Below are positions 57,106-64,000 of a stretch of 64,000 nt of DNA, piece after piece. Position 1 is the first letter of the stretch. The number at the start of each line of letters is the position of its first letter. Position numbers and translations under genes: made by a program. The stretch spans positions 1 through 64,000 of the forward strand of contig NGBS01000029.1 of the NCBI GenBank assembly GCA_002245135.1. Reading direction: 5' to 3'. Origin of the DNA: Proteromonas lacertae (lineage: Eukaryota; Sar; Bigyra; Opalinata; Proteromonadidae). The notes beneath the pieces were generated by a model. That model did not search any database, was not told the origin of the DNA, and was given only the letters and a program-made list of their open reading frames with translations.

Positions 57106-59511
57106 ATGTCTTCAGACCATTATTCTATATCTAGGTATATATTACATATATTAACTTTCTATTCTATTACCTACTTGTAATCGCATACGTAAGTTTTTGA
57201 AATTTCTTCGTTGCGATTCTACTGATCCTTCTCTAGTTACTATATAATTCTTTATTATACTCCAATAGGAAAAACGCAAAGAGGAATCGTCTAGGAGGTG
57301 ATGCTGGAAAAGATAAAGGAACTTTTAAATTCACAATTCAAGATATGCCCAACTCTTGTGGTATTTTGTGATTTTTTAACATATAGCTCTATATGGACTT
57401 AGTCAGCAAGAAATTGAGAAGGATTTTCGAAAAATAAAGGGAAAATTAAATAACGTATAAAATAGTAAATTATTCGATTAGGGAGATTATAAACCAGATG
57501 ACGGTATATACATTCCAACAACCCAATATTATGGAAGAAGCTTTCCTCAAAACGAAGTAAGACATTTAGATTGGGGCGAGATGGCAAATGATCCAAATTT
57601 TCAAGCAGTATAACCTATTACTATAATACAATCTAATATAACAAATAGATACAAAATTATGAGGGTGATGAAGAATTATTAGCTAAATGCTTATTAGAAA
57701 CTCAAAGAAAGAGAGAAACAGCTAATCTTCGTTATATGGCACTACGTCAAGCATATATGGAAGAATTAATATACCTACAACAAGAAAAGAAGACATCAAT
57801 TGAAACATTGAATTTGCTGAACTTGGAGATAAAATCATTAAACAAGGAAGTAGAACATTTACACTGTGCTACAATGAATAATAGAAATATATTCACCAAA
57901 ATCCAATTTTTACAAAACAAAGTGAGAGAATTAGAGTTGAAGAATAATGAATTAGAAAAACTACAATCATCTGTAGATAATAACAATGTGATATCATCAA
58001 TTACATATAATCCGCATACAATGGTAATCACTCCATTCGGTGAAGGAGAAGTTATTGAACAATTAAACTCTAAAGAAGTGAAAGTTCAATATCCATTTGG
58101 GTTTGGCTTGATAAATATTAATTCAATTACACCTTATATTAATCCATCATCTACCAATGAGAAACGAAGTAGAAATAACCATAATAATAATAATAATAAT
58201 TTAGAAAATGAGATTGAAAATGATTTAGAATGTGAAGGTATTGAAATTCCTTCAATTATTACTCAGCCAATGCCAACTAATCAAAATTTTCATTTCTATA
58301 GTCAAACAAATAGTGAGATACCTTATAACATTGATTTATTATTAAATTGCTGTATTGATGATGATTCTAAAGTATTATCATTAATTCGTATATATATATA
58401 TATATATATATTATTTATTTATTAGAAAGTCGACATACTGTCAATCCTGATTATGAAAAGTGGGAAAATGATAAACAAAAGTTAAAAGACATTCAAGGTG
58501 AATATCGAAGAGCAGAAGAAGCTAATTTCCTATTATTATCAACTCAAAAACAAGTCTATCAAAGCAATGAAATGATGAAACAGAAATTAGATAGTTGTAT
58601 TAGTGATTTACAACAATTAAGACAAGATAATAAATTTTTGCAAGATAAATTAGAAAGTTTAACAGGTCAAAAATGGAAAGGAATTGATAATATTCCACCT
58701 CAATTAGATTCAAGACAATTTCATCAGCATGAACAATCTAATTTTGTACCTCCACCACAACAATCATTACAACAAGATGATATAGAAAATAGCAGTGTTC
58801 ATACAACATCTAGTACAAGTAGCAATAAAAACCATCGTCATAATAATAATAATAATAATAATCAAAATAACAACAATAATTTAGAAGGAGATGATGAGAA
58901 AGAAGAAGATGAGCCAGTACCATATAACTTCATGTCTGGTTTAAAACAAACAAAAATAATTGAAGAAAGTAATTCTAATGAAGGAAATGAGAAAAATGTT
59001 GAGAGTGAAATAGGTGAAAGTGAAATCGAACAGAATGAGAATGATAAAGAAGAAATGATGTTGGAATCAGAAACTGAAAATGAAATTAATGTCAAAACTG
59101 AAAAGAAACAAATTAATAATAATAAAGAATATGATAATAATAATAATAATGATATTATTAAAATAAAAGAGGAGAAAGATAATAATGATAAAGAGAATGA
59201 AAAGAGTAGTACAACGCCATCAACAACATCTGAAGAAGATAATAACAGTAAAGACAATAATAGTGGTAAAAATGATGATGCTAAAGAAGAGAATTTTTCC
59301 CCTTCTCATACTAGAAAAGGTGGATATAAGAGAAGAAGAAATTCTAATAGTATATTATTATATATTATTGATTTAATTCTAAATAGAAGATGCAAATGAT
59401 TTGTATGAAGAAGAGAGTAGTAGTAGCAGAAAGAAAGCTAAAATGTCTGATGATGAAAATGAAGATAATCATCCAAATAGAAGAATGTCAAGACGAAAGA
59501 AGAGAAATTGA
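57106..59511 (+). CDS. Nuclear coiled-coil protein of unknown function
   Basis: I do not recognise this protein. Seven exons (57106-57134, 57269-57360, 57387-57454, 57482-57607, 57649-58387, 58426-59349, 59387-59511) give 700 residues. The first intron is an outlier of 134 nt. Features in order are a short segment IYIPTTQYYGRSFP (~75), a coiled coil (~120-210), a small beta-barrel-like motif MVITPFGEGEVIEQLNSKEV (~230), Asn-rich disorder, a second coiled coil (~360-420), and a long Asn/Glu/Lys tail ending in basic RRMSRRKKRN, a likely nuclear signal. The barrel motif is reminiscent of chromatin-associated proteins, but no DIRP domain is present, so a LIN9 call is not supported. Confidence 0.7.
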
Positions 59512-59738
59512 AGAAATTGGTGGAATAGATTGTCTTTAAGTATTATTAATAATTACATAATTGATATTCTATATTGAAAGATGTTTTTGTTTTGTTTCAT
59601 TGGTTTATAAATAAAGAAATAAAATTACTATGGAAAGACAGAAAATGATTTGAGGCTTGATTTTCTTTTCCTTTTTTTTAACTCAAATAGAAACAAAATA
59701 ACTACAAAAATAACATTTATCTTTACTTTAACAAACAT

Positions 59739-61203
59739 CTATTTAACACTTGGAGTTTTTCTAGGTGTATTTCTTTTAGATGAGTAAATACCAAGATCAA
59801 CCTCTCTATTTCCAGTATGCAGATTTACTTTGTTTTTATTCTCTATTATTTCACTTAAAGCATTAATTCTCTCAGCAATTTCATAGAAATAAACATGTTT
59901 ATTTTTCTCATCTTCAATACCCTTATTTTCTTCATTTTCTATCTCTTCAAAGTCAATTCCCATAAAAGCAATAACCTCAGGTATATTCACTTCATAATAT
60001 AACTGTTGGAATATCTTTGCTTCTTTAATTTTATCTTTTACAGAGAATGCTTTATCAACACGTTCAATCCATGATTTACAATGTTCAAAACTACCAACTT
60101 CTATTGATTGATCTAGAATATAACTATTATCTTCATATTCTTCTTCTTCATCAAAATGTAAATCACTGTCAATATCAATATTTAATCTATTAAGTTCTTG
60201 TGATAACAGTGAATAAATCATCTGATAATCAGGTTCACTATCATATTCTAAAGTGTTTAAATAATTCATTATATTAATCCAAATATCTTTACCAGGACAA
60301 CCTTCTAACTCTTTGTTCACATTATCTTCAAATCGTTTCTTCAATTGACCAGTCTTTTCTTTATCCTCCTGACATTTCTGCCATGGCAATTCAATGAGGA
60401 AATCAAGAATTGTGTATATATAACTCCATAAGTCATCTTTTCTACCTAAATCCAATAATTGATGAGCTGAAAAGGATGCATATTTGTGAGTACCTCTAAA
60501 TGGAGCAGATAAACGAGCTATTAATATATAATATAATATATATATACCTGGTCTCATTGATCTAGTTTTTAAGTCTATATATTGTTTACATAATCCAAAA
60601 TCTACAATGAAAATTCTATTTTTATGTTCATTGAGACCTGTTAGGAAATTGGTTGGCTTTATATCACGATGAATATAACCTGCTTTATGAACTTCTTCTA
60701 TGCAATGCAACATCTATATAAATTATATAAATTTTTAATTCTTTTCGGATATATACTTTAATTCCCAGTTTCAATACAGTCTCATAAGGAAAATGATTGG
60801 GTTGCATGTCGTCTCGTATTTTTCCTAAACTAGGTCCAGCTAATTCCATAATTAGAAATTTATACTCACCTTCATCCCTATAAGAATATATAATATAATG
60901 CATGCTTATATTCAATATATCTACATATGGCATCACTATCCTTCAATGCCTCGAATACTAAGCTTTCTGTAAATAATGGACCTTGCAAACCATTTTCTAT
61001 TCGCATTATATACAAATACATAGATACCCATCTTCTCTACTTTAATAGCAACAAGATTTTGATCAAAGATTCTTTTTGCGCAATAGACTTGAGAAAAGGT
61101 TCCCTAAAAGAATTAACTTGATGAAATATACTCTACCGATGATCTGAAGGATTTTATAATTTAAAACTATTATATCACCTTCTTTGTAGTAATCTTTTGA
61201 CAT
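59739..61203 (-). CDS. CK1/TTBK-family Ser/Thr kinase
   Basis: Six exons (61132-61203, 61028-61103, 60906-60996, 60757-60877, 60548-60713, 59739-60517) give 434 residues. The kinase is complete: IIGRGTFSQVYCAKR, VAIKVEK, GYIHRDIKPTNFL, IVDFGLCKQY, then RGTHKYASFSAHQ, typical of casein kinase 1 and closest in layout to tau-tubulin kinases. The C-terminal ~130 residues are acidic then basic (SSKRNTPRKTPSVK). The third intron (60878-60905, 28 nt) has GC-AG ends; no GT lies where the frame requires a donor, and the GC site gives the right phase and CRYIEYKDEGEYKFLIMEL. Confidence 0.9.
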
Positions 61204-61320
61204 TATAAAAATCAAACTTATCAAGCTGAAAGTGGCTGACTTAAAAAGAAACACGACTTTTACTTGGAAGGATTTGAGTTGCGGTCTAATTTATTTTCTT
61301 TTATAACTCTTTATTTATTA
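61204..61320. promoter_or_regulatory. Short bidirectional promoter
   Basis: Only 117 bp separate the divergent CK1-family and CCCH-finger start codons, so both promoters must lie here or overlap the genes. No clear core motif is seen. Confidence 0.35.
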
Positions 61321-62365
61321 ATGATACCATTACTTTCCAATAATAAATCAGATAATGCTGATAATATTTCCAGTTTGCCACTTGAAGATTCTGTTTCTCT
61401 CTCTGAATGGAATAGTCAGACTTCAAAGAAACGTAGTGTTGATAAATTCCAAGTATTATAATATATAATAATGAAATATTTATAGATATTAAGAAAAACT
61501 GAATTATGTAAAAACTATTTATTAGGAAACTGCCCTAGAACCAAAGGTAAGATGAAATCAATTAATATATGAAGATACTTGTGCATTTGCTCATGGAGAA
61601 GAAGATTTACGAAGTGTAACAATTGAAGAGAAAGGTAGATTGAGATTAGTACCAAGTGCAAGAAAGTGGAGAACGGAATTATGTTTTAATTATACTAAAA
61701 CAGGTAAATGTCGTTATGGAGAGAAATGTGCTTTCATTCATGATGAAGCTGCATCATTAAAATGTCGTGGAATTCCTTTAAAAACCGTATTGAAAGAAAT
61801 TATAGAAAAAGGATCTTCTGCAGAAAATGTACAACAAGTACCAAGTGTTTATCATAATATATAGACTGATATTGAAACAGCATCTTCTGATGATAGTCAA
61901 CTTGAAAATGTAATGGAAAAATCACTTAATTTTAATAAAAAACCTTCAAAACCATCCAAAACCTATTCATATCCTCATCTTCACACACTTACTCAAAATA
62001 ATAACTCATTTAAGTCAAATCATTGTTCTCCTCGTGTTAGAACAAATACATTACCAAATATTGTATATAATACAGCAGTTACACCATCTCCTCCACCTGG
62101 ATTCGATAGTAATAATGAAAACGTTAATACTTCTCCAATAACTCCTTATCAGTTTTCAGCAGCTATTGAACCACCAGTTAATCACAGACAAAATCAGCCA
62201 ACTGTATATCCTTCATACCAATTGTTTGATAATTCTACTAATAATCAATTTTTATACCAACCGAAGATAAATGAAGAAGAAGAAAAGGAAATGGAAAAGG
62301 AGAACATTCCTAGTAGAGAAGAATTATTTCAAATGTGGAATAATTTTGAAATTTCTGATAATTAA
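61321..62365 (+). CDS. Tandem CCCH zinc-finger protein (TIS11/ZFP36-like)
   Basis: These proteins bind AU-rich 3'UTRs and promote mRNA decay. Four exons (61321-61452, 61486-61546, 61575-61837, 61865-62365; introns 33, 28 and 27 nt) give 318 residues. Finger 1 is LRKTELCKNYLLGNCPRTK joined across an intron to DTCAFAHGEEDLRS (spacing C-x7-C-x6-C-x3-H, slightly off). Finger 2, WRTELCFNYTKTGKCRYGEK then CAFIHD, is the canonical C-x8-C-x5-C-x3-H. The C-terminal half is Asn/Pro/Ser-rich with a PPPGFD stretch. The second intron (61547-61574) has the unusual ends GTAAGA...GAAG, which raises mild doubt about finger 1. Confidence 0.85.
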
Positions 62366-62486
62366 TTTGTATTTTTCATCTGTAAATCAATATCTATTAT
62401 TTCTCTGTTTTTAACTCAATTTAAATAAACATAACATAAAAACAATAATAGATTATATATATAGATAATAGTTATTTTTTTAATAA

Positions 62487-64000
62487 TTAAGCTGGTGCAG
62501 AGTCAGATGCTGCTTCAGCTGCAGGTGCAGGCGGAGGAGGTGGTGGTGGTGGAGCAGCAGCAGCAGCAGTATCATCTGCTGGTTTAGCATCACCACCTTC
62601 TGTTTTAGTCTCACCTTCTTTATTTTCATCTTTCTTATGTCCTCTTTTCGTCTTATGAACTTTCTTCTCTTCACTACCAGCACCAGGAGCACCACCATCC
62701 ATATTCAATCTAATATTAGTCTTCTTCAATGCTTCACGACGTTTAACACACTTCTCACATTGACAATTTCTAGGATGAATAGCGACTTGAATCTTCTTTT
62801 TAGCTTCAGCCATATCTAAATGAGTATCTTTAAAGTCTTGAATATCTTCAGGTGATCTATTATTAGCCCAATATCTCATTTCAGTTACATAACCAGTAAA
62901 CTTCAAACCAAAATACAAACCATCTTCACCTTCAGCTATTCCACTCTCACCTGGATCTTCAATATCTCCTTCACCCACAACAGTACCATTCGATAACAAT
63001 CGACAGTGTGGAATTTCACCAGTTGTATCTAATGTTACAGCTATATGAACCCATTGGTTAACAGGGAAATTAGCTGGAGGATCTTGTTCTTGACCTGCTT
63101 CTTTCTCGCGTGGTTTTGTAGAGATTGATTGTTTGGATGTTGCAAATGTAAATTCAGTACCAACAGTAGTTAATGTCCATATTGGTTTATCTTTCTTACC
63201 TCTTAATAAGATTGTCTGTTCAGTATCAAATTCTTTCTTAATCCACATTTCATAGGTAAATGCTTGACGTTTAGTTGATTTTTCACCAAAACCTAAAGCT
63301 AATGTTGATTTCTCTTTAAATGCAAAAGTTACAAAACCTTCACCTCTTTCTTCACCATTAATACCAACACATAAAGTACTCTGTTTCTTCACTTTACCAG
63401 CTTCACCAGGATCAACAGGTGCATCACATTCAATATAACTATAAACACCAGTTATAATGCCATTATTAGTATGTTTACTAGTATCTATCAACATACGGTT
63501 TGGTTTTTCAGTATCATCTTCATCGCATCTCCAATAGCCAACAATTGTATCTTCACCTTCCACACCAATAGATGGACCAAGATCCAAACCACCTTCACCA
63601 CCTTCTTCATCTTCATCTATTTCTTTTTCTAATGGTTTTAATGCACCTACCCAACTGGATATTGTATCTAATATTAATTCAGGACCAACTGTCTTTAATG
63701 GTTCGGTTGGTGGTTCAGGTTTAATCATCTTATGAGCTGTATTATTAGTTGGGAATGGAGGGAATCTTGTAGTCTTTTCTATTGTTATTAATTGTTGATT
63801 TCTAATAGGTAAATCTAATGGTGATTCTTGTTTCTTTGATTTTAAATCTTTCTTCTTTTCTAATAAAGCACATGCAGTCATATATACATCACCTAATTTA
63901 TTATGAGATCTTCTCATTATTTGTTCTAGTAATGGTTTTGATATTTTAGTCTGTGACATGATTAACAATAATAATTCCCATTCATCTCCTACTAAATCAT
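62487..64000 (-). CDS. LamG/concanavalin-like domain protein (5' end off window)
   Basis: One open frame runs from the stop at 62487 to the right edge. The first internal Met (63959, MSQTKISKPLLEQIMRRSHN) is not clearly the start because the frame stays open upstream (DLVGDEWELLLLI) and reads like protein. A LamG-like sandwich spans about 160-390 from that Met: VGYWRCDED, TFAFKEKSTLAL, YEMWIKKEF and INQWVHIAVTLDTTG-type (NQWVHIAVTLDTTG). A Cys cluster follows (CQCEKCVKRR), then Ala/Pro-rich low complexity. Whether it is secreted or the C-terminal part of a large cytosolic scaffold cannot be told. Confidence 0.7.
   Translation of the reverse strand, partial: DLVGDEWELLLLIMSQTKISKPLLEQIMRRSHNKLGDVYMTACALLEKKKDLKSKKQESPLDLPIRNQQLITIEKTTRFPPFPTNNTAHKMIKPEPPTEPLKTVGPELILDTISSWVGALKPLEKEIDEDEEGGEGGLDLGPSIGVEGEDTIVGYWRCDEDDTEKPNRMLIDTSKHTNNGIITGVYSYIECDAPVDPGEAGKVKKQSTLCVGINGEERGEGFVTFAFKEKSTLALGFGEKSTKRQAFTYEMWIKKEFDTEQTILLRGKKDKPIWTLTTVGTEFTFATSKQSISTKPREKEAGQEQDPPANFPVNQWVHIAVTLDTTGEIPHCRLLSNGTVVGEGDIEDPGESGIAEGEDGLYFGLKFTGYVTEMRYWANNRSPEDIQDFKDTHLDMAEAKKKIQVAIHPRNCQCEKCVKRREALKKTNIRLNMDGGAPGAGSEEKKVHKTKRGHKKDENKEGETKTEGGDAKPADDTAAAAAPPPPPPPPAPAAEAASDSAPA

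Noticed and set aside
57106-59511. LIN9/ALWAYS EARLY identity
   Set aside because: The ITPFGEG motif is reminiscent, but no DIRP domain is present; coiled coils alone do not support the call.

Overview
This window is a gene-dense, AT-rich stretch of a nuclear genome from a unicellular eukaryote. The genes carry spliceosomal introns, most only about 25-40 nt long, which open with GTAT and close with ATAG or TTAG. Reconstructing the genes across these introns gives intact, frame-consistent proteins and shows that the standard genetic code is used. The gene set (ASCC3, AP-2 alpha, RAB11, SYS1, UTP14, TBCB, complex I NDUFA5, MAP65/PRC1, ELMO, CK1, CCCH finger) together with poly-Q, poly-N and acidic runs suggests an aerobic, possibly amoeboid protist. 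The lineage cannot be fixed from the sequence alone.

Layout. 1-2211: poly-Q membrane protein running off the left edge (minus). 2613-11200: a family locus with one large kinase / pseudokinase / leucine-rich-repeat (LRR) gene followed by three progressively decayed relatives. 11348-26661: housekeeping block, namely ASCC3 helicase, NDUFA5, TBCB, AP-2 alpha, UTP14, RAB11 and a membrane-anchored SGNH esterase. 26662-28933: gene-poor, with a doubtful small basic-protein gene and a 601-bp inverted-repeat transposable element with a 5-bp target duplication. 28934-33977: mitochondrial-type prolyl-tRNA synthetase, SYS1, choline-phosphate cytidylyltransferase, MAP65/PRC1. 34568-37813: another pseudokinase-LRR paralogue on the minus strand with in-frame stops. 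38278-49968: cell-surface cluster, with a single-pass protein, an orphan BED finger, and two head-to-head gametolysin-like (M11) metalloprotease genes that form a near-perfect 2.8-kb inverted repeat. 50206-64000: TsaE-like ATPase, Tudor-like protein, acyl-CoA synthetase, ELMO-domain protein, nuclear coiled-coil protein, CK1/TTBK kinase, CCCH zinc-finger protein, and a LamG-like protein that reaches the right edge.

How it fits together. The housekeeping genes serve RNA/ribosome surveillance, SSU processome assembly, vesicle traffic, lipid synthesis, cytoskeleton and mitochondria, and show no pathway clustering. The accessory part is the interesting one. Intracellular kinase-pseudokinase-LRR proteins lie within a few kb of type I surface proteins that share one transmembrane/CRCRK tail module. 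Both families show recent duplication, decay and gene conversion. This pattern resembles a fast-evolving recognition or adhesion locus, but that function is inference. Several otherwise intact genes contain single-base frame breaks, which should be resolved before any is called a pseudogene.
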